64,000 nt of DNA from DASWYT01 sp965246875 (GTDB taxonomy: Bacteria; Pseudomonadota; Alphaproteobacteria; Micavibrionales; SZUA-601), in NCBI GenBank assembly GCA_965246875.1, contig CBDFFU010000006.1, positions 1 to 64,000 of the forward strand, given 5' to 3'. Numbering within the stretch: position 1 is the stretch's first letter; the number at the start of each line of letters is the position of its first letter. The notes under the pieces are model-generated. The model was not told the DNA's origin and did not search any database. It saw only the letters and a program-made list of their open reading frames with translations. Of this stretch, positions 8,545-15,827 are shown piece after piece. The position numbers were made by a program, and so were the translations under genes.

Positions 8545-8546
8545 CT

Positions 8547-8885
8547 TCAGGCCGCAGCATCCCGAAAAATAAAAAACGCAGCGCCCACCATGCATAAGCC
8601 GGCATAGAAATAATTCCAGCTCAGCGGTTTGCCCATGTACCAATAAGCAAATGCGGCAAACACCACTATCGTGATGATTTCCTGCATGATTTTCAGTTGG
8701 CCTAGCGTAAACACGCCATAGCCCATACGGTTGGCTGGCACTTGCAGCACATACTCAAAAAACGCAATGCCCCAGCTGACCAGAATCGCTATCAGCAACG
8801 GCTTATGCTGTAGATTCTTCAAATGTCCGTACCAGGCAAACGCCATGAAAATATTGGAGCCGAGCAAGAGGAGAATGGTTTTCAT
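8547..8885 (-). CDS. DUF486-family small membrane protein
   Basis: 112 residues with four hydrophobic helices (LLLLGSNIFMAFAWYGH, IAILVSWGIAFFEYVLQVP, a third near 70-85, and a last one ending FFIFRD). The pattern EYVLQVPANRMGY matches the DUF486 family, related to DMT-type transporters. The family's function is not established. It converges on the HD gene (2-bp gap) and follows the SGNH hydrolase on the same strand with a 9-bp gap. Confidence 0.82.
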   Translation of the reverse strand: MKTILLLLGSNIFMAFAWYGHLKNLQHKPLLIAILVSWGIAFFEYVLQVPANRMGYGVFTLGQLKIMQEIITIVVFAAFAYWYMGKPLSWNYFYAGLCMVGAAFFIFRDAAA

Positions 8886-8894
8886 GGTGCCGCC

Positions 8895-9545
8895 TTATGC
8901 TGGTTGAATAAATGCATCTATGTGAGGTGTGAGCGATGCAAAAATCGCTTGATAACCAGCATCATTCGGATGCAAACCATCCTTGTAAAGACAGGTTGCG
9001 ATCCAATCGTCTGGCGATACGGTCACATTGACATGCGTTAAACCCAACTCAACGCAATGCTTCTTCACAATGTCATTGAAATGCTGGGTGCGTGCATTCC
9101 AGAAGTAAGACCAATTTTGATTCGACAGGCTGGGTTTTGGCGTTGTTTTCGTTTCGTCACAGTAGGTATAGCCTATGACCAAAACTTGCGTGACCTGGCT
9201 TTTTATATCTGTCAGCAACTGCAACATCTCGGCTGAAAAATCTTCAGGCGAGGAGATAAAATGATCAGGCATACCACGCGCTTTGGCATTATTGCTACCA
9301 ATGGCAACAATCGCCAGCGTATGCTTTTCATCCATGTAAGTCTTTAATTGCTGTAAAAAATTCTGTTGTACAAAGTCAACCGTTGCACCCGGCTTGGCAA
9401 AATTATAAATCTCGCATACCTCACCAAAACCGTTAATTTTATACATCATTTGATGCAAATAGTTTTTCAACATATCGGCCCAACCACCGTGTTCACCACC
9501 AACCCCATAAGCACTGCTGGAACCAAAAATGAAAATTTGTGTCAT
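8895..9545 (-). CDS. SGNH/GDSL-family hydrolase (copy 1)
   Basis: From ATG 9545 the product is 216 residues. Block I is FGSSSAYGVG (Ser nucleophile), block III AIGSNNA (oxyanion Asn) and block V DGLHPNDAGY (catalytic Asp and His). SGNH enzymes are esterases or lipases acting on acyl or acetyl esters; no signal peptide is visible, so it is probably cytoplasmic. The frame runs further upstream into the next gene, but homology starts at 9545. Copy 2 lies directly upstream with the same fold. Substrate unknown. Confidence 0.85.
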   Translation of the reverse strand: MTQIFIFGSSSAYGVGGEHGGWADMLKNYLHQMMYKINGFGEVCEIYNFAKPGATVDFVQQNFLQQLKTYMDEKHTLAIVAIGSNNAKARGMPDHFISSPEDFSAEMLQLLTDIKSQVTQVLVIGYTYCDETKTTPKPSLSNQNWSYFWNARTQHFNDIVKKHCVELGLTHVNVTVSPDDWIATCLYKDGLHPNDAGYQAIFASLTPHIDAFIQPA

Positions 9546-9561
9546 AGTGAAATTCTTTATC

Positions 9562-10185
9562 CTAAAGTAATTTTTGCTGTTCCAAAAAATCTTTGATAAT
9601 CCCAAACATCCAGTCATAGCCCGCATTATTCGGGTGCAAACCATCACACAGATAGTTTTCGGTCATGTCAGGCTGCCAATGCGGCCAGAAATCAATAAAT
9701 GGCAGACCAGCTTGCGCGCAAAATTCACGCAAAGCGGTGTTGTATGTTTCCAGATCATCGCGCAGCACCCATGTCGTCGGCTTGCCGGGATTGTGGTAAG
9801 GCATATGCGCTTCATTGGAGGGCAAAGTGCCAAGGATGACAGTCTTATGCAGGCCTGAACACAGAGATTTTTGCCACATCTGCCAATGCGCCATGGTTCT
9901 TGCCAGGTCAGAGCGCAAGACATCGGGCTTATCGATACCGATGCGCTTGCAATCGTTTGTTCCCACAGCAATCAAGACAATATCGGGTGATCGCGGCAAG
10001 ACTTCAGTAAAATACCGGTAACAGGCACCCACGACTGTATCACCGGGGATGCCTAAATTATAAACCCAATCTACGTGCGGTTCACGCGACTGCAAATAAG
10101 CATTTAATCGGCCTACCCATCCCAGCAATTGTGTATCGCCGTCGCCAAAGGTAATACTGTCACCTAAACATGCAATCGTTGTCAT
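9562..10185 (-). CDS. SGNH/GDSL-family hydrolase (copy 2)
   Basis: 207 residues: block I CLGDSITFGDG (Ser10), block III AVGTNDCKR and block V DGLHPNNAGYDW. It resembles copy 1 at the motif level (both end GLHPN-AGY), and the pair may be a diverged tandem duplication. ATG 10185 overlaps the stop of the alpha/beta hydrolase (ATGA), and GGGGGA lies about 7 bases upstream, so the three hydrolases are translationally coupled. No signal peptide. Confidence 0.87.
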   Translation of the reverse strand: MTTIACLGDSITFGDGDTQLLGWVGRLNAYLQSREPHVDWVYNLGIPGDTVVGACYRYFTEVLPRSPDIVLIAVGTNDCKRIGIDKPDVLRSDLARTMAHWQMWQKSLCSGLHKTVILGTLPSNEAHMPYHNPGKPTTWVLRDDLETYNTALREFCAQAGLPFIDFWPHWQPDMTENYLCDGLHPNNAGYDWMFGIIKDFLEQQKLL

Positions 10186-11207
10186 TTTAATTCCCCCAAC
10201 ATGCCACTCAAATAGTTTGCCAGCTCTACATCCAGCTGCCCTTGCACGTTCGCTTCAGCCAGATGGCCGCAATTTGCAACTAAATGTGGCCTGACACTCA
10301 AAATCGCACCCAATTTCTTGACGCTGTCCGGCGGCGTGATTTCGTCGTTCAAACCGCTCAAAATATGTACTGGCATTTCAAACGGGTGTTCCGTCACGGC
10401 CTCCAGAAACGGGTAACCGTTCTGGTAATTGCTGCGCCACCAGTTGGCGTTGATCGTCGCCGTCCGCCACAAAGTGTCTTTGACAGCATCGGGCAGGTCT
10501 GGCCATTTTTGCAGCATCATGTGTTGAATGACGAACGGTTCACCCTGTTCAACGCCAACCTGCAACAACGCATCAATCACGTGAAAATTGCCATACACCA
10601 GTTGCGCTTTGACCTGCAGATCACGATCCGGCAACGCAAGAAATAATTCGCCCCAATAGACATAGAGATTTTCACGCAGATCATGTGGCACAGCGCCTTT
10701 ATAGAGCTGCCAATTCTCCGCAACGAAATCATAGAACATCTGAAACGCGCGCGGATATTTTGCGGCCTTGGCGGTCAGCCAATAGTCTTGCTCACTCAGT
10801 GATGCCGTATAGGGCGACACCAGCAACAATTTTTCCGGCCGGCAAAAGCCCTCCATCACGGCGGTGAGGGCCACCATGCAGCCGGTGGAATGACCCAGCA
10901 AAATATCGGGTGCGGCAAAACAGGTCAGATCGGCGGCGCGCAGCACCAGATCATCATCCAGCAAATCGGTATAACGGCTGGTGGCCGGGCCAATCCCGCA
11001 ACCGCGGGCAGACAGGGCTTGCAGGCAGACCGCATGCCCGGCGTCGGTCAAACGTTGATACAGCAACTGCAAATTATCGGGCAGCCAGTAATACCCCGGT
11101 CCGCCGTGCAGCATTAAAATCCGTTTAGCCGCCGGGTCGCCCAGCGTCTGCAAAGCCAACTCATGCCCATTGCCAACATCATGAAAGGAAATTGCGATTT
11201 CAACCAT
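10182..11207 (-). CDS. Alpha/beta-hydrolase
   Basis: 341 residues. The oxyanion motif HGGPGYYW, nucleophile elbow GHSTG (Ser107), acid in LSGLNDEITPPDS and a late His in NCGHLAEAN give a complete Ser-Asp-His triad. The HGGPG motif is frequent in proline iminopeptidase-like members, but the cap region is not diagnostic. GGAG lies about 8-12 bases before ATG 11207. It is the first gene of a three-hydrolase unit that runs to 8895. Confidence 0.82.
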   Translation of the reverse strand: MVEIAISFHDVGNGHELALQTLGDPAAKRILMLHGGPGYYWLPDNLQLLYQRLTDAGHAVCLQALSARGCGIGPATSRYTDLLDDDLVLRAADLTCFAAPDILLGHSTGCMVALTAVMEGFCRPEKLLLVSPYTASLSEQDYWLTAKAAKYPRAFQMFYDFVAENWQLYKGAVPHDLRENLYVYWGELFLALPDRDLQVKAQLVYGNFHVIDALLQVGVEQGEPFVIQHMMLQKWPDLPDAVKDTLWRTATINANWWRSNYQNGYPFLEAVTEHPFEMPVHILSGLNDEITPPDSVKKLGAILSVRPHLVANCGHLAEANVQGQLDVELANYLSGMLGELK

Positions 11208-11304
11208 GGCTCAGGCTCCTTTTTTCTATTGAAAATATAGCGAAAAACATCGGGCTGTGCTATAACAGCTCTATCCATTTCTCATTTAACGCCTGCTGTT
11301 TGCC

Positions 11305-12075
11305 ATGTCCTTTACTGTCGCTGCATTTTACCGTTTCGTTTCCCTGGCCGATCTGCCTGCCCTGCAAGCGCGGATCAAAGAATTATGCCTGACCCATGAG
11401 GTGTGTGGCACGTTGCTGCTGGCTCCTGAAGGTGTGAATGGCACACTGGCGGCCCCCACCGAAGCGCAAATGGTGGCCACCATCGACCAACTGGATCAAT
11501 GGGTCGGGGTCAAGCAGGGTGAACTGAAATATTCGACAGCCTCTGAAAAACCGTTCCGTCGCATCAAGGTGCAGGTGAAACAGGAAATCATCACGATGAA
11601 ACGTCCGGAAGCCGACCCGAATGTGCAGACCGGTGTGCATGTCGATGCGCAAGATTGGAACGCTTTGATCGCGGATCCAGAGGTACTGGTGTTGGATACG
11701 CGCAACACCTATGAGACTGATATCGGCACGTTCCAAAACGCCGTTGATCCGCGTGTGGAAACCTTCAGCCAGTTTGCCGATTACGTTGATGACCAAATCG
11801 CGCAAGGCAAATACAAGAAGGTCGCCATGTTCTGCACCGGCGGTATCCGCTGTGAAAAAGCCTCCAGCTATTTGCTGACGAAAGGCGTGCCGGAAGTCTA
11901 TCAATTGAATGGCGGCATCCTGAAATATCTGGAAACCGTGCCGGCAGAGCAAAGCCTGTGGCAAGGCACCTGTTTCGTCTTCGACGATCGCGCGGCATTA
12001 GGTCATGGCCTCAGCGAACATGAACGCGAGACGCATTGGCCGTGGAAGCCAGCGGACGACACGCAACACGCGTAA
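11305..12075 (+). CDS. trhO: tRNA uridine(34) hydroxylase TrhO (rhodanese-domain, UPF0176)
   Basis: 256 residues with an N-terminal ferredoxin-like part (TLLLAPEGVNGTLAA) and a C-terminal rhodanese domain with active-site loop CTGGIRCEKAS (Cys177 and Cys183). This arrangement is TrhO/YceA, which hydroxylates U34 of certain tRNAs on the way to cmo5U/mo5U, using oxygen. The Zn-finger C-terminal extension seen in some homologues is absent. The stop TAA shares a base with the ATG of the nucleotidyltransferase gene (TAATG), so the two are probably coupled. Confidence 0.9.
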   Translation: MSFTVAAFYRFVSLADLPALQARIKELCLTHEVCGTLLLAPEGVNGTLAAPTEAQMVATIDQLDQWVGVKQGELKYSTASEKPFRRIKVQVKQEIITMKRPEADPNVQTGVHVDAQDWNALIADPEVLVLDTRNTYETDIGTFQNAVDPRVETFSQFADYVDDQIAQGKYKKVAMFCTGGIRCEKASSYLLTKGVPEVYQLNGGILKYLETVPAEQSLWQGTCFVFDDRAALGHGLSEHERETHWPWKPADDTQHA

Positions 12076-12587
12076 TGGACAATTTCGTTTCACCGTCGCT
12101 TGAGCAAGTCATCAACGCCCTGCATCTTATCGTGCCGCTTTTAGAAAAAACAGGACATCGCTGGATCATCACGGGTGGCTTTGCCTGTTACGTCTATGGT
12201 GTCGATCGCGCTTTGAGCGACATCGACATCGATGTGGATTGCGCGCATGACGACCTGGCTTTTGTAACATTGCTAAACGACCTGCAGGACTACATCACAC
12301 AACCTCTCATGCATCTGCACAGTGATGACTATGATAATTACAACGTTGAAGCAACCTATGACGGCGTTATTCTGGATATGTGTCCAGGCGATAATCTGAA
12401 ATTATTTGATCCGGCAACGGGCGGTTATGAGCGCGCCTATAAAACTGGATTTCCGATTGCGACTAAAATAACATTTCATGGCTTTAACCTACCGCTGTTG
12501 TCCAAAGACCGGATTATCACGCAAAAACAGCAGTTGCAGCGACCGGTTGATGCGTTTGATATTGCTGCTTTGCAGAAAATCTTGTGA
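12075..12587 (+). CDS. Nucleotidyltransferase-fold protein (MNT/AbiEii-like)
   Basis: 170 residues. The segment IITGGFACYVYGVDRALSDIDIDVD shows the polymerase-beta-like GG and DhD motifs in two parts, and a third acidic position follows in VILDMCPGD. Proteins of this build transfer nucleotides to RNA, proteins or small molecules; some are antitoxins or defence components. No HEPN partner is adjacent. ATG 12075 overlaps the trhO stop by one base. It is convergent with the toxin-antitoxin pair downstream. Target unknown. Confidence 0.65.
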   Translation: MDNFVSPSLEQVINALHLIVPLLEKTGHRWIITGGFACYVYGVDRALSDIDIDVDCAHDDLAFVTLLNDLQDYITQPLMHLHSDDYDNYNVEATYDGVILDMCPGDNLKLFDPATGGYERAYKTGFPIATKITFHGFNLPLLSKDRIITQKQQLQRPVDAFDIAALQKIL

Positions 12588-12598
12588 CAGACGGCATA

Positions 12599-12880
12599 TT
12601 AATTCAGAGAGTTTTTCAGATCGCGATAAAAATTTTCATGCGCACCTAGACCCAGCAAGGTCAACGTCAAGATGTCGTTTTCGTAAATATAGGCCATCAA
12701 CATCAGTTGATTGACCATTTTGAATTTATAGATGCGGACGCCGGACAGGTCGCCGGTTTTGGCAATGCCAATATCTGTGTTCTCTATAACAGCTTCAATT
12801 GCTTTGTCCAAATCTTCTTTTTGATTGGAGTGTAATTTTTTGGCAACTTTGCCAAAGGCATTTGTCTGTATGATCTGCAT
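12599..12880 (-). CDS. RelE/ParE-family toxin
   Basis: 93 residues with a basic N-terminal helix pair (KVAKKLHSNQKEDLDKAI) and the strand-rich core ending in LTLLGLGAHENFYRDLK, a typical end for a RelE/ParE subgroup. Family members cut mRNA in the ribosome or inhibit gyrase; which of these applies cannot be read here. It follows the antitoxin with a 3-bp gap, as in type II pairs where the antitoxin comes first. Confidence 0.82.
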   Translation of the reverse strand: MQIIQTNAFGKVAKKLHSNQKEDLDKAIEAVIENTDIGIAKTGDLSGVRIYKFKMVNQLMLMAYIYENDILTLTLLGLGAHENFYRDLKNSLN

Positions 12881-12883
12881 AAT

Positions 12884-13102
12884 TTAGCCGAAAGTAAACG
12901 GCGTAGTTTGACCTTCATCTTTTTCTTCCAGCGCCAGCAGAATATCCTTAATAAAATCATAGGGCAGATCTGGGTTTTCTTCAGCGATCTTGCCGATGCG
13001 CGCCCAGTACTCGATCTGTTTCGGAACAGAACGGCTATACACCACCCCGTATTGGCGGGCAGATTGCACCAATTTTTCAGATAGCTTGACGGTAGTACTC
13101 AT
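12884..13102 (-). CDS. ParD-like antitoxin
   Basis: From ATG 13102 the product has 72 residues, beginning MSTTVKLSEKLVQSAR, with SRSVPKQIEYWARIGKIAEE, the ribbon-helix-helix-like pattern of ParD_like antitoxins. The C-terminal tail (EEKDEGQTTPFTFG) would bind the toxin. AGGAG sits about 8 bases before ATG. The frame continues upstream to 13384 but overlaps a divergent HAD gene, so the short start is right. The AT-rich gap 13103-13200 probably holds the promoter and self-regulated operator. Confidence 0.82.
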   Translation of the reverse strand: MSTTVKLSEKLVQSARQYGVVYSRSVPKQIEYWARIGKIAEENPDLPYDFIKDILLALEEKDEGQTTPFTFG

Positions 13103-13220
13103 AGTTGATCTCCTATAAATATTATTATGATACAAAAAGCTGTAAAATGCAACTGATTGTAACCTTTTGCAGCAATTGATATTTGGTTGCAGGCTTTTCA
13201 AAACTGCTTTAAAACAAACT

Positions 13221-13703
13221 ATGCCTCTGGTTCTCGATATTTTTGGTGTCATTCTCATGTCGCAAGGGCTGAACACGCCCTTGCTGGATTTATGTGCTGC
13301 TTGGCGCAAGGATGGCGAAAAAGTGTTTGGCGCGTCGAACATGACGGCCATGCACAACAAGGAATTGTGGCAACAGCCCGGCATTCGTGATGCCTTTGAT
13401 GAAATTTACTGTTCCGGCCAATTGGGCGTCGGCAAGCCTGACCCGCTCTTCTATTCGGCGGTTGCCGATAAAATTAATGTCACACCCGATAAACTTTTGT
13501 TTTTTGATGACAGCGGCACCAATGTCGACGCAGCGAACAAAATGGGCTGGGAAGCGTACAGCTTTAGCGATAACCGCGAGTTGCAAACGATTGCGACCGG
13601 ATTTTTTCAACGTCAACGCGTTCATGCCAAAGGCCATACCTTAGAAGCACCACAAGATATCACCTGGGCAGAAAGCGATCTGGACGATGACGCCACCGTT
13701 TAA
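13221..13703 (+). CDS. Minimal, cap-less HAD-like protein with altered motif I
   Basis: 160 residues from ATG 13221. Motif I reads LDIFGVIL, so the nucleophile Asp6 is kept but the second Asp is Phe. Motif II is GASNMTAMH, motif III Lys is in GVGKPDP and motif IV is FFDDSGTNVDAA. Motif II follows motif I after about 35 residues, leaving no room for a normal cap. A missing second Asp usually lowers or changes phosphatase activity. No clear ribosome site precedes the ATG. It overlaps rlmB by 17 bp. Confidence 0.7.
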   Translation: MPLVLDIFGVILMSQGLNTPLLDLCAAWRKDGEKVFGASNMTAMHNKELWQQPGIRDAFDEIYCSGQLGVGKPDPLFYSAVADKINVTPDKLLFFDDSGTNVDAANKMGWEAYSFSDNRELQTIATGFFQRQRVHAKGHTLEAPQDITWAESDLDDDATV

Positions 13704-14505
13704 TCGACGTCGCCCGCCAGGCACTCCACATAAGCCGCCCACTGCGGCAAGTTCCGGTAAAATGTTTGCTAACAAACATGCCGATATATTGTATGGTCTG
13801 CACGCCGTCAAAGCTGCCTTGGCAAACCCGGTGCGACAGATCAGTCAAATCTGGGCAATTGATACGTTGGTCAAAGACGTCACAGAGTGGCTACAGCTGG
13901 ATCAACCAGAGATTACAATTATCAATAAATCCTATCTCGACCGCATTTTGCCTGAGGGTGCCGTTCATCAAGGCATTGCCATTGCCACAAAACCTCTGGA
14001 CGAAGTTTTTCTGACCGACTTGATTATTGCGTCTAAAACCCGTACGCGTACGGTGCTGGTGATGTTGGATGAGGTCACTGATCCGCACAATATTGGTGCA
14101 GTCTTGCGCAGCATGGCGGCCTTTGGTGCGCATGGTATGATCATTCACCGTTATAACAGCCCGGGCATTACGGGAACGTTGGCGAAAATTGCCACCGGTG
14201 CTGTGGAGCATGTGCCGATTGCGGCGGTGACCAATTTGGCGCGATCCTTGCAAGAATTGTCGGACGCCGGCTTTTTAGTCGTCGGCTGCGATGAAAGAGC
14301 GACCCATGCGATCAACGATCTGCCACAGTCTGACAACATTATTCTGGTTCTGGGTGCCGAAGGCAAAGGCCTGCGCCCCTCCACCCGGGAAAAGTGCAGC
14401 ATTATCGCCACCATCCCGACCAGCGGCCCGATTGCGTCGCTTAATGTCTCGAACGCTGCCGCTATCGCGCTTTTTTTCTTGCAAAAAACAGCCATTAACC
14501 ATTAA
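13687..14505 (+). CDS. rlmB: 23S rRNA 2'-O-ribose methyltransferase RlmB (SpoU/TrmH family)
   Basis: 272 residues: a proline-rich start, the substrate-binding domain beginning ILYGLHAVKAALA, and the knotted SPOUT domain with motif 1 (DEVTDPHNIGAVLRSMAAFG), motif 2 (LVLGAEGKGLRP) and motif 3 (IPTSGPIASLNVSNAAAIALF). RlmB methylates G2251 of E. coli 23S rRNA; other TrmH-family members act on tRNA, so the exact site is inference. The start overlaps the HAD gene. Confidence 0.9.
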   Translation: MTPPFNRRRPPGTPHKPPTAASSGKMFANKHADILYGLHAVKAALANPVRQISQIWAIDTLVKDVTEWLQLDQPEITIINKSYLDRILPEGAVHQGIAIATKPLDEVFLTDLIIASKTRTRTVLVMLDEVTDPHNIGAVLRSMAAFGAHGMIIHRYNSPGITGTLAKIATGAVEHVPIAAVTNLARSLQELSDAGFLVVGCDERATHAINDLPQSDNIILVLGAEGKGLRPSTREKCSIIATIPTSGPIASLNVSNAAAIALFFLQKTAINH

Positions 14506-14509
14506 CATA

Positions 14510-14863
14510 ATGTTAATGAGCGATTGTTTCAATGCCCTCTGTGCGATTCTGATCGCATTTGTTATGGCCACCAGCCCGGCCCATGCGGCAGAGCCTGCGC
14601 CGCATCATGATCTGGTGTTTGGGGTTGGCAATGCCAACGATCCATTTTTCAAAGACGGCATCTTCATGCTGGGCGCCAAAAAAATCAAAGTGGAGCAAGG
14701 CGCTTTGCCGGACAAGAAACTGGTGTCTTATGATGACAAAGCCGATAAAATCATCGTCAGCAATGACAAAACCCTGTCCGAAACCGATAAGGGTGCGGCG
14801 CTGTTGCAATTGATGGATGCGTTATCAGTGAGCGCCATCGAAACAGCGGCGGGTGGACAGTAG
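14510..14863 (+). CDS. Small secreted protein of unknown function
   Basis: 117 residues with a signal peptide (CFNALCAILIAFVMATSPAHA, cleavage after AHA) and a mature chain with no recognised domain, rich in Lys and Asp. ATG 14510 lies 4 bp after the rlmB stop; ATG 14516 is an equal alternative. No strong ribosome site is seen. The next gene has its own promoter, so this gene probably ends the rlmB transcript. Confidence 0.6.
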   Translation: MLMSDCFNALCAILIAFVMATSPAHAAEPAPHHDLVFGVGNANDPFFKDGIFMLGAKKIKVEQGALPDKKLVSYDDKADKIIVSNDKTLSETDKGAALLQLMDALSVSAIETAAGGQ

Positions 14864-14869
14864 TCTAAC

Positions 14870-14898
14870 TTGACAAAATAGGAATATTATCCTATCAT
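14870..14898 (+). promoter_or_regulatory. Sigma-70-like promoter with palindromic operator
   Basis: TTGACA (14870-14875), a 17-bp spacer and TATCAT (14893-14898) form a near-consensus promoter for the gene at 14924. Inside it, ATAGGA-atatta-TCCTAT (14878-14895) is a 6-bp inverted repeat covering the spacer and the -10 box, where a bound repressor would block polymerase. The regulator is not known. Confidence 0.7.
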
Positions 14899-14923
14899 CC
14901 AAAAAGATGACAGGGGATTTTTC

Positions 14924-15304
14924 ATGACCAAACATATTAAAATTAAAGTTGGTGCCGGGCCGAACCGTAACAATAACCCCGAGGATATTTTACAAATCAA
15001 GCAGGCACTCAACGCGCTTGATTACTACGATGTTCCTTCTTATGGGATCACGCCTTATCCCGATACCGACATCTTTTCATCGATCCAGAATTTTCAGAGA
15101 GATAACGACCTGACGGTTGATGGGATCATCAATCCAAAAGGTGAAACAGAGAAGGCGATTGATCAGCAAATTGAAACGGTGTGGAAACGATCAAGTCAAA
15201 AGCCATGCACAAAATGCGGCGCTTGGCACGCTGGAACCTATGGTGATGTGTGTAAGGACTGTTACGAAAAAGGTTTGGGCGGAACAGCGCCAAGTTTATT
15301 CTAA
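14924..15304 (+). CDS. Peptidoglycan-binding-like domain fused to a zinc ribbon
   Basis: 126 residues. Residues about 15-85 (DILQIKQALNALDYYDVP, SIQNFQRDNDLTVDGIINPK) follow the PG_binding_1 pattern of a helix, a proline-rich loop and FQ..N.L..DG. The tail holds two CxxC knuckles, CTKCGAWH and CKDC, forming a small zinc ribbon. There is no signal peptide, which is odd for a wall-binding protein. GGGGA precedes ATG 14924. Its strong operator-bearing promoter suggests induced expression. Function unknown. Confidence 0.65.
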   Translation: MTKHIKIKVGAGPNRNNNPEDILQIKQALNALDYYDVPSYGITPYPDTDIFSSIQNFQRDNDLTVDGIINPKGETEKAIDQQIETVWKRSSQKPCTKCGAWHAGTYGDVCKDCYEKGLGGTAPSLF

Positions 15305-15814
15305 TAAAGTATCGCTTTCTGGGTCTGTTATGTGACGTCTTTGATGTTTCAAAAACGTATCAATCTGATCTTCGGTATAACCGAGTAAGCGCCCGATTTC
15401 GATATCCATTGGTTCAAAGTCTGAAATCTTTTTATCATACGGGTGCGCTTTGATGTAGTTATGAAGCTCGATCTGGACGCGTTCTAATGCGTCTACCCGC
15501 CAGGCTTCACGAGCAATAGCATAAAAAATATAACGGATGTGCGTAATATCGGGATGAGCGGTTTGAACAAGCATTGGAAAGGTGACTTCATTTTTAACAA
15601 AGTTTCCGCTTGCAACGTAATGATCAAAATCATATTCAGGCATTGGGTGATCACTGACCGGTAATGTGTCAGAGAACATTGCAGCAGGCTTTATGCCCGC
15701 TAACATAAGCCTTAGCTCCATGCCTTCATGCGGGCCAATACCTTCAGGAAGACTAGATGGTTCTAACGGCCAAGGAGACCATGGCCCCTCTGCTTCGGGC
15801 CAGTCGTATTCCAT
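15296..15814 (-). CDS. Protein of unknown function downstream of pheT
   Basis: 172 residues from ATG 15814, acidic and Trp/Pro-rich at the N-terminus (DWPEAEGPWSPWPLEP), then mixed helix. I recognise no domain, membrane segment or signal. GGA lies about 9 bases upstream. It starts 13 bp after the pheT stop on the same strand, so may be cotranscribed, and overlaps the 3' end of the convergent PG-binding gene by 9 bp. Clean coding pattern without in-frame interruptions supports a real gene. Confidence 0.6.
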   Translation of the reverse strand: MEYDWPEAEGPWSPWPLEPSSLPEGIGPHEGMELRLMLAGIKPAAMFSDTLPVSDHPMPEYDFDHYVASGNFVKNEVTFPMLVQTAHPDITHIRYIFYAIAREAWRVDALERVQIELHNYIKAHPYDKKISDFEPMDIEIGRLLGYTEDQIDTFLKHQRRHITDPESDTLLE

Positions 15815-15827
15815 TATAATTTCCGTC

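Noticed and set aside
11229..11266. TTGAAA and TATAAC as a trhO promoter
   Set aside because: The 26-bp spacing is too long for a sigma-70 promoter.
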